Origin: Rhodoferax sp.
GTDB taxonomy: Bacteria; Pseudomonadota; Gammaproteobacteria; Burkholderiales; Burkholderiaceae_C
Direction of reading: 5' to 3'
DNA length: 64,000 nt
NCBI GenBank assembly: GCA_031291295.1
Contig: JARLJI010000116.1
Coordinates: forward strand, 248,001 to 312,000
How positions within the stretch are numbered: the first letter of the stretch is position 1; each line of letters opens with the position of its first letter. The translations under genes and the position numbers were made by a program. Below are positions 43,953 to 52,817 of the stretch, in pieces. Below the pieces are notes generated by a model that worked only from the letters and a program-made list of their open reading frames with translations, did not search any database and was not told the origin of the DNA.

Positions 43953-43981
43953 TTACCATAGGTAGTACACATGCATATGAT
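43953..43981 (+). promoter_or_regulatory. MaoC-Liv operon promoter with operator in the spacer
   Basis: TTACCA (43953-43958), 17-bp spacer, TATGAT (43976-43981) make a plausible promoter. The spacer contains GGTAGTACACATG (43961-43973), whose reverse complement shares GTGTACTAC with the box before the 61624 ligase. The remainder of 43729-44096 has no gene. Confidence 0.5.
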
Positions 43982-44096
43982 GATGTATGCTTATGTTCTG
44001 GGGGCGGCGTGGGGCCGCTACCCGCGTCACCCATCCTGGGCAAGCCATGACTCGATTGAACGCAGCGCGGGCCTCCTGCACAGGCCAGCGATACGC

Positions 44097-44963
44097 ATGA
44101 ACCTGCCGAATGTAATTGGACGAAGTTTCGAACCTATCTTGCAGCGCTACGACTGGCGCGACTCGGCGCTGTACGCACTGGGCTTGGGCATGGGCTCCGA
44201 TCCGGTGGACGAAGACGAACTGTCTTACGTTTACGAGGGCCGCGAACAGTCCGTCGTGCCCAGCCAGTGCATGGTGCTCGGCTGGCCCGAGTTCTGGCAT
44301 GCCGATCCAGCCGCCGGCATCGACTGGGTGAATATCCTGCATGGCGAAGAAAGCTTCGAGCTGCACAAGCCACTGCCGCTTACTGCGTTGATCCGCGCCA
44401 CGCACCACATCCGTGCCGTCGTCGACAAGGGTGTCGGACGTGGCGCCCTGATCTATTTCGACACCGAGATCGCCGATGCGCAAACCGGCGATGCGCTGGC
44501 CACCTTGCGCGCAACACAGTTCCTGCGCGGCGATGGCGGTTGCGGCAACCATGGCGAGGCGCCGCCAGTCGTGCCCGCACTGCGCGATGGCGCCACGCCG
44601 AGCGCCGTCGCCGAATACCGCACCGCGCCGCAGGCCGCGCTGCTGTACCGCTTGGTCAGCCGCGACTACATGCCGATTCACGCCGACCCTGTCGTCGCGC
44701 GGCGCGCCGGCTTCGAGCGGCCGATCTCGCACGGGCTCAACACGATGGGCTTGGCGTGCCGCGCAATCCTGAAGCACTTCGGCCTGGGCCGGCCCGATCG
44801 GCTGCGATCGATGTTCGTGCGCTTCGCCCAGCCGGCGTATCCTGGCGAGACCATCCGCGTCGATTTGTTCGACGAGGGCGTCGATGTGCGTTTTCGTGCG
44901 CTGGCTGTCGAGCGGAATGTAATTGTGCTCGACCGCGGCCTGTGCCAGCTTGGCGAACACTGA
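44097..44963 (+). CDS. MaoC-like (R)-enoyl-CoA hydratase
   Basis: A 288-residue two-hotdog hydratase of the MFE2/hydratase-2 type. The N-terminal hotdog has DELSYVYEGREQSVVPSQCMVLGW. The C-terminal hotdog has the hydratase-2 motif SRDYMPIHADPVVARRAGFERPISHGLNTMG with catalytic Asp and His. It hydrates 2-enoyl-CoA to (R)-3-hydroxyacyl-CoA. A longer frame starts at 43971, but its first 42 residues are unlike the family and would cover the promoter, so ATG 44097 is chosen. First gene of the transcript leading into the Liv transporter. Confidence 0.88.
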   Translation: MNLPNVIGRSFEPILQRYDWRDSALYALGLGMGSDPVDEDELSYVYEGREQSVVPSQCMVLGWPEFWHADPAAGIDWVNILHGEESFELHKPLPLTALIRATHHIRAVVDKGVGRGALIYFDTEIADAQTGDALATLRATQFLRGDGGCGNHGEAPPVVPALRDGATPSAVAEYRTAPQAALLYRLVSRDYMPIHADPVVARRAGFERPISHGLNTMGLACRAILKHFGLGRPDRLRSMFVRFAQPAYPGETIRVDLFDEGVDVRFRALAVERNVIVLDRGLCQLGEH

Positions 44964-44974
44964 ACGGATTCCAC

Positions 44975-45847
44975 ATGGAGTTTTCAGATATCCTCACCAT
45001 ACCTCAGCTGGCCAATGCGCTTGCGCTGGCGTCGCTGCTTACGATCCTGGCCAGTGGACTGGCGCTTATTTTCGGCTTGCGCGACGTGATGAATTTTGGT
45101 CACGGTGCGTTGTTCATGCTAGGTGCCTACTTGGGCTACACCTTCTCGGGTCTACTCAATTTCTGGATGGCGCTAGTGATCGTACCCTTGTTACTGGCGC
45201 TGCTGGGGGTCGTCTTTGAGTACGCGGCGATCAGGCCGCTGCAGAAGCGCTCGCAAATGGACGTGGCGCTCGTCACCTTCGGCCTGGCGATGGTGCTCAG
45301 CCAGGTGGTGATCAAGATCTGGGGCACCGCGCCCTTGTCGGTGGAGGCGCCGGAATCGCTGGCCGGTTCCATCGACTTGTTTGGCCAGCGATATCCCACC
45401 TACCGGATTTTCCTGATCGCTGTGGGCTTCGGCACCTGCATGGCGCTCGCCGCGTGGTTGAAATTCACACGTTCCGGCATGCATGTGCGCGCCGTCAGCC
45501 AGCAGCCCATGGTCGCGCGCATGATGGGCGTCAACACCGATCGTCTGAGCCTGCTTGTCGTTTGCATGGGCACGGGCTTCGCCGGATTCGCCGGTGTATT
45601 GGCGGGGCCCTATCTTTCCGTCGACCCCGGAATGGGCGCCGGCATCTTGATTAGCTGTTTGATCGTGGTCGTCATCGGCGGCCTGGGCAGCATCGGCGGG
45701 GCCATCGCCGCGGCCGTGGTGTATGGCCTGATCCAGGTGATTGGCACACTCCTGTCGCCCACATTGGCTGTGACGGCGCCGTACCTGTTGTTGTTCTTTG
45801 TGCTGTTATGGCGGCCGCAAGGGTTCGGCCGCGGGAGGGTGGATTGA
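44975..45847 (+). CDS. livH: LivH-type ABC permease
   Basis: A 290-residue membrane protein with about eight hydrophobic segments: LASLLTILASGLALIFGLRDVMNFGHGALFMLGAYLGY at the start, the central RSGMHVRAVSQQPMVARMMGVNTDRL cytoplasmic loop, and ILISCLIVVVIGGLGSIGGAIAAAVVYGLIQ at the end. It forms the inner-membrane channel with LivM. It is the first of a complete set of five (livH-M-G-F and a binding protein), packed with overlaps and placed between a hydratase and a ligase, so it most likely imports the substrate of the pathway rather than leucine. Confidence 0.93.
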   Translation: MEFSDILTIPQLANALALASLLTILASGLALIFGLRDVMNFGHGALFMLGAYLGYTFSGLLNFWMALVIVPLLLALLGVVFEYAAIRPLQKRSQMDVALVTFGLAMVLSQVVIKIWGTAPLSVEAPESLAGSIDLFGQRYPTYRIFLIAVGFGTCMALAAWLKFTRSGMHVRAVSQQPMVARMMGVNTDRLSLLVVCMGTGFAGFAGVLAGPYLSVDPGMGAGILISCLIVVVIGGLGSIGGAIAAAVVYGLIQVIGTLLSPTLAVTAPYLLLFFVLLWRPQGFGRGRVD

Positions 45848-46902
45848 TGTCTGCTATGCAAGAATTGACGGCGCAGGCGCGCACAATGTCCGGCGCGGCC
45901 AGTAGCAAGGCGCCCGACCTCCTAAAGCCTGCGCTCGTGGTTGCTGTGCTCATCGCGCTGGGCTTGTTCGTGCCGACAGTGCTCAAGAGCAGCTTCTATC
46001 TTGGGCTGCTGGTCAATGCTATCTTGCTGGGGATCGCGGCTGTCTCGATCGGCTTTCTGGCGCACCAGAGCGGGCTTATGATGTTCGGCGCAGCGGCCTT
46101 CACCGGCGGCGCCACCTACCTGTTCGCCATCTCGGTCACGCGGTTCGGCTGGAATGCGATGACGGCCGCCGCCTTCGCGCTGCTGGCGGCCACGCTGCTG
46201 GCGGCCCTGATCGGTGCGCTGGTCGTGCGTACCCGGCCCTTGCCGTTTGCCATGCTGACGCTGGCATTGGCGCAGATGCTGCGCTCGCTGGTGATGATCA
46301 CCGAGTTCCGGCCGGTGACCGGCGGCGACGACGGACTGGCGCTCAGCTTCGGCGGCACCTTCTTCGGTCTGACGCAGGCGCAATTATCCAAGCCCGAGAT
46401 GTTCTGGCCGGTCGCATGGCTGGCGCTGTGCGGTGTGATGCTGCTAGCCTGGGGCGTCGGGCGTTCGCGCACCGGCCGCGTGCTGCGCGCCATTCGCGCG
46501 AACGAGGAGCGTATGCGCTTTTCCGGCTTTAATACCTACGTGCCACGCATCATTGCATTCACTCTGGCCGGCTTCATCGCCGCCGTTTCCGGTGTGCTGA
46601 CCGGGTTGTACACCGCGTTCGCGTCGCCCGAGTTGCTGGATTTCGTGACCGGCGGAAATGCGCTGGTGTCGACGCTGGTCGGCGGCGTCGGCAGCGTCAG
46701 CGGCCCGGTGCTGGGCGCGCTGCTGTATGTAATCGGACAAGACCAGTTCGGCGCCACCGGGAACCTCGAACTGCTGACGGGCGTAGCCGTCGTGCTGGTG
46801 ATCGTCACATTTCCCGAGGGCGCCATGGGCGCCATCCGCAATACCATCGCCCGCTTCGGCACGCGCTTACCAGCCAATGGGGGCAACGATGCTGCGCATT
46901 GA
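45847..46902 (+). CDS. livM: LivM-type ABC permease
   Basis: A 351-residue permease with an N-terminal cytoplasmic tail, then LLKPALVVAVLIALGLFV, LLVNAILLGIAAVSIGFLAHQSGLMMFG, LLAATLLAALIGALVVRTRPLPFAMLTLALAQML and GRVLRAIRANEERMRFSGF, the loop that contacts the ATPase. It ends VLGALLYVIGQ and LTGVAVVLVIVTFPEGAMG. ATG 45847 overlaps the livH stop by one base. It pairs with LivH as the second membrane subunit. Confidence 0.92.
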   Translation: MSAMQELTAQARTMSGAASSKAPDLLKPALVVAVLIALGLFVPTVLKSSFYLGLLVNAILLGIAAVSIGFLAHQSGLMMFGAAAFTGGATYLFAISVTRFGWNAMTAAAFALLAATLLAALIGALVVRTRPLPFAMLTLALAQMLRSLVMITEFRPVTGGDDGLALSFGGTFFGLTQAQLSKPEMFWPVAWLALCGVMLLAWGVGRSRTGRVLRAIRANEERMRFSGFNTYVPRIIAFTLAGFIAAVSGVLTGLYTAFASPELLDFVTGGNALVSTLVGGVGSVSGPVLGALLYVIGQDQFGATGNLELLTGVAVVLVIVTFPEGAMGAIRNTIARFGTRLPANGGNDAAH

Positions 46903-47587
46903 AGACTTGAGCGTTTCCTACGGCAGTGTCAAGGCACTCGAGGGCATCACTCTCGAGGTAGCCGAGCGCGGCGTACTGCACGGCGTGATCGGCCCGAACG
47001 GCGCCGGGAAATCGACCTTAATGGATGCCATCACCGGCCGGCGCAAGCCGACCCGCGGGCGCGTCTTTATCAACGGCCAGGACATCACCCACCAGTCGGT
47101 CGTGCAACGGCGCCGGCTCGGTATGTCGCGATCGTTCCAGCGCACCAGTATCTTCCCCGGCATCAGCGTGGGCGAACAGTTGGAACTGGTGGCCTCGCAG
47201 CTCGGTGAGGCCGATCTGCAAGGCATCGTCGACACGCTGGAACTCGGGCCCGTGTACCACGAGATCGCCGACAGCATTGCCTATGGCGACCAGCGGCGCG
47301 TGGACATCGCGCTGGCGCTGGTCGGCCGGCCGACATTGATGCTTTTGGACGAACCCGCCGCCGGCCTGTCGACCACCGAGACCATCGGCCTGTTCGAACA
47401 TCTGTCCACCGTGGTGCGCAAGCGCAACGTCACCGCGCTGGTGGTCGAGCACGATGTCGATGCGGTGTTTCGCTTCTGCGACACCATCATCGCGCTCGAT
47501 CTCGGACGGTTGCTGGCCAATGGCTCGCCGGCCGAAGTGCGCAGCAATCCGAAGGTGATCGCCGCCTACCTGGGGACAGCGGCATGA
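46889..47587 (+). CDS. livG: LivG-type ABC ATPase
   Basis: A 232-residue ATPase: Walker A GPNGAGKST (about 34-42), Q-loop RSFQRTSIF, signature AYGDQRRVDIALAL (a LivG-type variant of LSGGQ), Walker B LMLLDEPAAGL, and H-loop VVEHDVDAV. Start 46889 lies within the end of livM (overlap 14 bp); an alternative ATG is four codons earlier. It ends by overlapping livF by 4 bp. It powers import together with LivF. Confidence 0.92.
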   Translation: MLRIEDLSVSYGSVKALEGITLEVAERGVLHGVIGPNGAGKSTLMDAITGRRKPTRGRVFINGQDITHQSVVQRRRLGMSRSFQRTSIFPGISVGEQLELVASQLGEADLQGIVDTLELGPVYHEIADSIAYGDQRRVDIALALVGRPTLMLLDEPAAGLSTTETIGLFEHLSTVVRKRNVTALVVEHDVDAVFRFCDTIIALDLGRLLANGSPAEVRSNPKVIAAYLGTAA

Positions 47588-48279
47588 GCTTCATTCACGT
47601 CAAGGGCCTGCGCGCAGGCTACGGTAAATCGGTGGTACTGCGCGAGGTCGACCTCGAGGTCGAGGAGGGCGAAGCGGTCGCTGTGGTCGGCAAGAACGGC
47701 GCCGGCAAGTCGACCTTGCTGCAATCCTTCTTCGGCGGGACCACAATCAGCGGCGGCAGCATCGAAGTCGGCGGCGTCGCGTTGCAGAAGCTGCCGGCCT
47801 ACCGCGCCGCCATGCAGGGGGTCACGCTGTCGCCGCAGGGCCGGATGATCCTGCCGCACCTGACGGTCGGTGAGAACCTGCTGCTGGGCGCCGCCAGCAA
47901 GCGCAAGGGGCACTGGACGGTCGATTTGGTCCACAAGCTGTTTCCGGTCCTGCGCGAGCGCCGCGACCGCATGGGCAACGAACTGAGCGGCGGGCAGCAG
48001 CAGATGCTGGCGGTCGGCAGGGCGCTGCTGGGCAACCCGCGCGTGCTCCTGCTCGACGAACCGTCGGAAGGGCTGTCACCGGTGCTGGTGGACGACCTGG
48101 CACGCGTGTTCAACGAGATCCGCGCCGCCGGCACTGGTGTGCTGATGGTCGAGCAGCACCTGAACCTGGTGCGCCGCGTCAGCCAACGCTTTGTCGTGAT
48201 GGCCAAGGGCGAAATCATCGACTGCGGGCGCACTGAGGATATCGATTCGGAGCAGCATCGCGCCGCGTTGGCTTTTTGA
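47584..48279 (+). CDS. livF: LivF-type ABC ATPase
   Basis: A 231-residue ATPase with Walker A GKNGAGKST, signature LSGGQQQMLAVGRALL, Walker B VLLLDEPSEGL and VEQHLNLVRRV as H-loop. Translationally coupled to livG by a 4-bp overlap. It completes the heteromeric LivHMGF transporter, whose cognate binding protein follows 20 bp later. Confidence 0.93.
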   Translation: MSFIHVKGLRAGYGKSVVLREVDLEVEEGEAVAVVGKNGAGKSTLLQSFFGGTTISGGSIEVGGVALQKLPAYRAAMQGVTLSPQGRMILPHLTVGENLLLGAASKRKGHWTVDLVHKLFPVLRERRDRMGNELSGGQQQMLAVGRALLGNPRVLLLDEPSEGLSPVLVDDLARVFNEIRAAGTGVLMVEQHLNLVRRVSQRFVVMAKGEIIDCGRTEDIDSEQHRAALAF

Positions 48280-48299
48280 CCACAGAAATGGAGACTTGT

Positions 48300-49481
48300 A
48301 TGCTGAAGAAACTACTGGCCATCATGGCCGCCATCGTGGCATTCCAGGGCGGCGCCTTAGCCCAAAACACGATCAAACTCGGTGTGGTGAACATCGACAC
48401 CGGACCCTTCGCGGTCAGCGGCGCCTACGTCAACGACGGCGCGGCGTTCGCAGTGGAGACGCTCAATGCTCAGGGCGGGGCGCTTGGGCGCAAGTACGAA
48501 CTTATCACACAGAACCATGCGGGCACCCCGGCGTCGGCCATCGCCGCCGCTAACCGGCTGGTTGAGCAACAGGGCGTTTCGTTCTTCACCGGCCTCAACC
48601 CGTCCGGTACCTCGCTGGCCATCGCGTCCAAGATGTCGGGGCTGAACGCGTTGTTCCTCGATGCGACGGCAGCCTCGGACGACCTCACTGGGAAGAACTG
48701 CGGACCGAACTACTTTCGTATCGGCATCACCGACGGCATGCAGGTTAACAGCTTCCGCGAACTCGCGGCCAAGAGTGGTGTCAAGACTTGGGATCTGCTG
48801 ATGGCTGACATCGCGGTCGGCCACGACACCGCAAGGCGCTTCGCCGCCGCGATACAGGAAAGCGGTGGCAAGATCAACAAGACGCTGTTCGCGCCGATCA
48901 CGGCTTCCGACCTCGGCAGCTATATCGACCAACTGCTCGACAAGCCGGCCGAAGGCCTGTTGATGTACTACCCGTCGTCGGGCGGCATCGCCTTGATCAA
49001 GCAGCAGCGGGCCTTCAGGCTGTTCGAGAAGTACAAGACGGTGTTGTCAGCCTCGATGGTCAACGAGATCCTGATCGGCGCGCAGGGCGACGCCAGCGTT
49101 GGACTGTGGTCGGCTCAAAGCTACTTTTGGACCATGCCCGGCGAGCGCAATGCGGCATTCGTGAAAGCTTTTGAGCAGCGCTACAAGCGCAAGCCGACCT
49201 ATATTGACGCGGACGCCTACATGTCGTTTGAACTGCTGCATCAGGCAATCCTGAAAGCCAAGTCGACCGATGTCACGGCTGTGCGCAACGCGCTGGCCGG
49301 CCTCAAGGCCGAGACCGTGGTGGGCGAGGTCGAGATGCGCGCGGCCGACCATCAGCTGCTGCGTCCGCTGGTGGTGGTGCAGGCCACCAAGGCCGGCGAG
49401 GGCAAGGGGGAGATTACGATGAGGTCGATCGAAACGAGGGCGCAGATCGCGCCAGCGCTCAGCCCGGAATGCAAGATGTGA
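48300..49481 (+). CDS. LivK-type ABC solute-binding protein of the Liv operon
   Basis: A 393-residue periplasmic protein: signal peptide MLKKLLAIMAAIVAFQGGALAQ, then IKLGVVNIDTGPFAVSGAY, QGGALGRKYELITQNHAGTPA, FFTGLNPSGTSLAI and DIAVGHDTARRFAAAI. It ends SPECKM, like the SPECKL end of the 19863 protein, to which it is closely similar throughout. The C-terminal Cys pairs with the Cys of DDLTGKNC in this subgroup, probably as a disulfide. ATG 48300 follows ATGGAGACTTGT; a longer frame starting eight codons earlier is less likely. Confidence 0.93.
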   Translation: MLKKLLAIMAAIVAFQGGALAQNTIKLGVVNIDTGPFAVSGAYVNDGAAFAVETLNAQGGALGRKYELITQNHAGTPASAIAAANRLVEQQGVSFFTGLNPSGTSLAIASKMSGLNALFLDATAASDDLTGKNCGPNYFRIGITDGMQVNSFRELAAKSGVKTWDLLMADIAVGHDTARRFAAAIQESGGKINKTLFAPITASDLGSYIDQLLDKPAEGLLMYYPSSGGIALIKQQRAFRLFEKYKTVLSASMVNEILIGAQGDASVGLWSAQSYFWTMPGERNAAFVKAFEQRYKRKPTYIDADAYMSFELLHQAILKAKSTDVTAVRNALAGLKAETVVGEVEMRAADHQLLRPLVVVQATKAGEGKGEITMRSIETRAQIAPALSPECKM

Positions 49482-49482
49482 C

Positions 49483-51060
49483 ATGCCTGCGAACGATAGC
49501 TCGATGCAGATAGCCAACTTGCTGGAGCAGGACTTCAGCACCATCTCGACGCTGATCCGCGCGCACGCTGAGGCGCACCCCGCGCAACCCGCGTTGGTGC
49601 AGGAGGGGCGCACGCTCAACTACCGCGACCTCGATGCCGCGATGGATCGGGTGGCCGCTGCACTGCAGCGCGATGGTATTGCACCACGCGACGTTATCGC
49701 CATCTGCAGCGCGACCTCGCTGGAATACGCCGTCGTGTTCCTGGGCAGCGTGCGGGCCGGCGTGACCGTCGCGCCACTTGCGCCCGATTCGACGCCCGTC
49801 GGGCTTGCCGCCATGGTGGCCGACGCCGGCGCCAAGCTCTTCTTCCTGAGCGACGGGGTGGCCGGCTCGCTCGGCGACGTCGCCACAATGATCGGCGCGC
49901 GCCGCATCGCGCTCGACGACTCGACGGCCGGCGCGGCGCTGTCGACGTGGCTGGCTGCGCCCGGCTTCGTGCCGCAAGCGGTCGAGATCGAGCCACAATG
50001 GCCGTTCAACATCATCTATTCGTCCGGCACCACGGGAATGCCCAAGGGCATCGTGATGCCTTACGCGTTCCGCTGGGCGCAGGTCAAGCTTTTCCGTGTG
50101 CTCGGCTACGGCCCCGGCGCGGTGGTACTGGTGTCGATCCCGCTGTACTCGAACATGACCTTGTCGAGCTTCCTGCCGGCGCTGTCGCTCGGCGCGACCG
50201 TCGTGCTGATGGCGAAGTTCGATGCCGGCCATTACCTCGCGCTGTCGCAAGAGCACCGTGTCACGCACAGCATGATGGTGCCGGTGCAGTTCCAGCGGAT
50301 TATGGCGCGGCCAGACTTCGACAGCTATGACCTGTCGTCGTTCTGCGTCAAGTCGTGCGGCAGCGCACCGTTCCCGGCGGCACTGAAGGCTGACGTCGTG
50401 ACGCGCTGGCCCGGCGGACTGGTCGAGTACTACGGCATGACTGAAGGCGGCGGCGTGTGCGCGCTGCCGGCGCACGAACGGCCCGACAAGCTGCACACCG
50501 TCGGCAAGCCGGCGGCCGGCCACGACATGCGCGTGATCGATGAGGAAGGCCGTGAGCTGCCGCGCGGCGAGATCGGCGAGATCGTCGGCCGCTCCGGCAC
50601 CATGATGGTCGGCTACCACAACCTGCCGGCCAAGACCGCCGAGGTCGAATGGTTCGATGCCGAAGGGCGTCGCTTCATCCGCAGTGGTGATATCGGCCGT
50701 TTCGATGAAGACGGCTATCTGGTCCTCCTCGACCGCAAGAAGGACATGGTCATTTCGGGCGGCTTCAACGTCTACCCGATCGACCTCGAGAACGTGCTGC
50801 GCAGGCATCAAGACGTGGCCGACGCGGCCGTATTCGGGGTGCCTTCGGAGCGCTGGGGCGAGTCGCCGATGGCCTGCGTCGTGCTGCGCGCCGGATCGAC
50901 GACCACGGCCGATGCGCTGATGGCCTGGGCCAACGGGCAGTTGGCCAAGGCGCAGCGCCTGGCCGCGGTGAAGCTCGTCGCGAGCCTGCCGCGCAGCGAC
51001 ATCGGCAAGATCCTCAAGCGCGAATTGCGCGCGACCTGGGGCGCCGTGCCCGCGCCCTGA
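49483..51060 (+). CDS. Acyl-CoA ligase (AMP-binding, class I)
   Basis: A 525-residue ligase: P-loop IIYSSGTTGMPKGIVMPY, A5 YYGMTEGG, RSGDIGRFDEDGYLVLLDRKKDMVISGGFNVYPIDLE as A7/A8, and catalytic Lys in PRSDIGKILKREL. It belongs to a different subgroup from the 31288/61624 pair. Directly after the transporter genes (1 bp gap) and before a racemase, it would charge the imported acid with CoA. The intact end shows no decay. Confidence 0.92.
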   Translation: MPANDSSMQIANLLEQDFSTISTLIRAHAEAHPAQPALVQEGRTLNYRDLDAAMDRVAAALQRDGIAPRDVIAICSATSLEYAVVFLGSVRAGVTVAPLAPDSTPVGLAAMVADAGAKLFFLSDGVAGSLGDVATMIGARRIALDDSTAGAALSTWLAAPGFVPQAVEIEPQWPFNIIYSSGTTGMPKGIVMPYAFRWAQVKLFRVLGYGPGAVVLVSIPLYSNMTLSSFLPALSLGATVVLMAKFDAGHYLALSQEHRVTHSMMVPVQFQRIMARPDFDSYDLSSFCVKSCGSAPFPAALKADVVTRWPGGLVEYYGMTEGGGVCALPAHERPDKLHTVGKPAAGHDMRVIDEEGRELPRGEIGEIVGRSGTMMVGYHNLPAKTAEVEWFDAEGRRFIRSGDIGRFDEDGYLVLLDRKKDMVISGGFNVYPIDLENVLRRHQDVADAAVFGVPSERWGESPMACVVLRAGSTTTADALMAWANGQLAKAQRLAAVKLVASLPRSDIGKILKRELRATWGAVPAP

Positions 51061-51084
51061 TCACAACCAAGGAAGGATACAGCG

Positions 51085-52242
51085 ATGGGACCACTCGAGG
51101 GAGTCAAGGTCGTGGAGATGGCGGGGCTCGCGCCCGGGCCGTTCGCCGCGATGATGCTGGCCGACATGAGCGCGCAGGTGCTGCGCATCGAGCGGCCGGG
51201 GCAGGTTTCACCGCCCGGTCATCCGACCGTGGAGCTGCTCAATCGCAGCCGCGGCGTGGTCGCGCTCGATCTGAAGTCGCCGGCCGGGCTCGGCACCTTG
51301 CGGCGGTTGCTCGACGGCGCCGATGCATTCATCGAAGGCTTCCGGCCGGGGGTGATGGAGCGGCTCGGCCTCGGGCCCGACGCTTGCCTGGCCACCAACC
51401 CGAAGCTGGTCTACGGCCGCATGACAGGCTGGGGGCAAGACGGCCCGCTCGCCAAGGCGGCCGGCCACGACATCAACTACATCGCGCTCACCGGCGCGCT
51501 GCATTCGATCGGCCGCAAGGGACAGCCGCCGACGGTGCCGCTGAACCTGGTCGGCGACTTCGGCGGCGGCGGCATGTACCTCGCGTTCGGCATAGTCTGC
51601 GCGCTGCTCGAGGCGCGACGCTCGGGCAAGGGGCAGGCCGTCGATGCGGCGATGGTCGATGGCGCGGCCTCGCTGATGACCTACATGTTCGCCTCGCACG
51701 CGGTCGACGCCTGGAGCGACACGCGCGGCGAAAACGTGCTCGATGGCGACACCGCGCCCTGGTACGGCGTGTATGAAACTTCGGATTGCAGCTACATCAG
51801 CATCGCCTCGGCCGAACCGCAGTTCTATGCGGAGCTGCTGCGGCTGACCGGACTTGCCGACGCCGCCGATCGTGCCGCGTTGCCCAATCAGCTCGATCGC
51901 ACCAGCTGGCCTGCATTTCGCGCGCGCTTGGCCACGCTGTTCAAGGGGAGGACGCGCGCCGAGTGGTGCGCCGTTATGGAAGGCAGCGACGTCTGCTTCG
52001 CGCCGGTGCTGACATTGGGCGAAGCTATGGTGCATCCGCACAACCAGGCGCGCGGCATTTTCGTCGAAGTCGACGGCGTGGTGCAGCCGGCGCCGGCGCC
52101 GCGCTTTAGCCGCACCGTGCCCGATCGTCCCACCCTGCCCAAGCGGGTGAGCCAGGACAACACCGATGTGCTGGCCTCGTGGGGTTTCACTTCACAAGAG
52201 GTGCAGGCACTGCGCAGAGAAGGCGCGTTCGGCACAGCCTGA
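51085..52242 (+). CDS. Alpha-methylacyl-CoA racemase (family III CoA-transferase fold)
   Basis: A 385-residue protein: LEGVKVVEMAGLAPGPFAAMML, GFRPGVMERLGLGP, GWGQDGPLAKAAGHDINYIALTGALHSIG and VPLNLVGDFGGGGMYLAFG. H128 (GHDINY) and D158 (VGDFGGG) match the acid/base pair of AMACR enzymes (about His126 and Asp156 as I recall). It would epimerise a 2-methylacyl-CoA so that an acyl-CoA dehydrogenase can act. ATG 51085 follows AAGGAAGGATAC. Its stop TGA is followed at once by the TA target of the IS630 element, so the gene is complete but has lost its native downstream sequence. Confidence 0.92.
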   Translation: MGPLEGVKVVEMAGLAPGPFAAMMLADMSAQVLRIERPGQVSPPGHPTVELLNRSRGVVALDLKSPAGLGTLRRLLDGADAFIEGFRPGVMERLGLGPDACLATNPKLVYGRMTGWGQDGPLAKAAGHDINYIALTGALHSIGRKGQPPTVPLNLVGDFGGGGMYLAFGIVCALLEARRSGKGQAVDAAMVDGAASLMTYMFASHAVDAWSDTRGENVLDGDTAPWYGVYETSDCSYISIASAEPQFYAELLRLTGLADAADRAALPNQLDRTSWPAFRARLATLFKGRTRAEWCAVMEGSDVCFAPVLTLGEAMVHPHNQARGIFVEVDGVVQPAPAPRFSRTVPDRPTLPKRVSQDNTDVLASWGFTSQEVQALRREGAFGTA

Positions 52243-52295
52243 TACCAAATAGCCTTCAATAAGGTTGATAATCAACTTCATCCTGACCTGATAGG

Positions 52296-52817
52296 ATGAA
52301 GCGGATGAAGGCCTTGATCAATGCGGACCCCTCGATCATCGAGAGCCTGGCCGAGCGGCTCAAGAGCGCGCGAGGGCGCCCCGAATACCAGCGCATCCAG
52401 TGCGTTCTGCTACGCGCCACGCTGGGCAGTTCAGCCGCCGAGATCGCCAAGGTGCTGGGCTGGGCCACCACCACGGTGCACAACATTCACTCGCGCTTTG
52501 CTCGCGAGCACGAGGCCATCTTCGATCTCAAGCCCAAGGGTGGGCGCAATCACCAGCACCTCACGCCCGAGGACGAGGCCGGGCTGCTTGCCCCCTTCAT
52601 CGGGCAGGCCCGCGCCGGCGGCATGCTGCAGGTGGCACAAGTGCGCAGCGCCTACGAGCAGCGCGTAGGCCAACCGGTGGCTGCAAGCACCATCTACCGG
52701 CTACTGGATCGCCACGGCTGGCGCAAAGTCGTGCCGCGCCCGAGGCACCCCAAGGCAGATGTCGCGGCACAGGCCGCCTTTAAAAAAACTGCGCCCCGCG
52801 CTGCGCCGCGAGGTTGA
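52296..52817 (+). CDS. IS630 transposase, N-terminal frame
   Basis: 173 residues containing two helix-turn-helix parts: QRIQCVLLRATLGSSAAEIAKVLGWATTTVHNIHSRFA and VAASTIYRLLDRHGWRKVVPRPRHPK. It binds the terminal repeats. The frame ends soon after TTTAAAAAAAC (A7 at 52782-52788), where the next frame takes over in phase +1. Six A residues would give a single frame, so either slippage on A7 makes the fused protein or a base was gained. Confidence 0.88.
   Translation: MKRMKALINADPSIIESLAERLKSARGRPEYQRIQCVLLRATLGSSAAEIAKVLGWATTTVHNIHSRFAREHEAIFDLKPKGGRNHQHLTPEDEAGLLAPFIGQARAGGMLQVAQVRSAYEQRVGQPVAASTIYRLLDRHGWRKVVPRPRHPKADVAAQAAFKKTAPRAAPRG

Noticed and set aside
43971..44096. N-terminal extension of the MaoC protein from ATG 43971
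   Set aside because: The 42 extra residues do not resemble the family and the DNA contains the promoter and operator-like box.
52759..52789. An independent start for the second IS630 frame at 52759
   Set aside because: No ribosome site precedes it and its first ten codons are unlike transposase; the useful part continues the first frame after a shift at A7.
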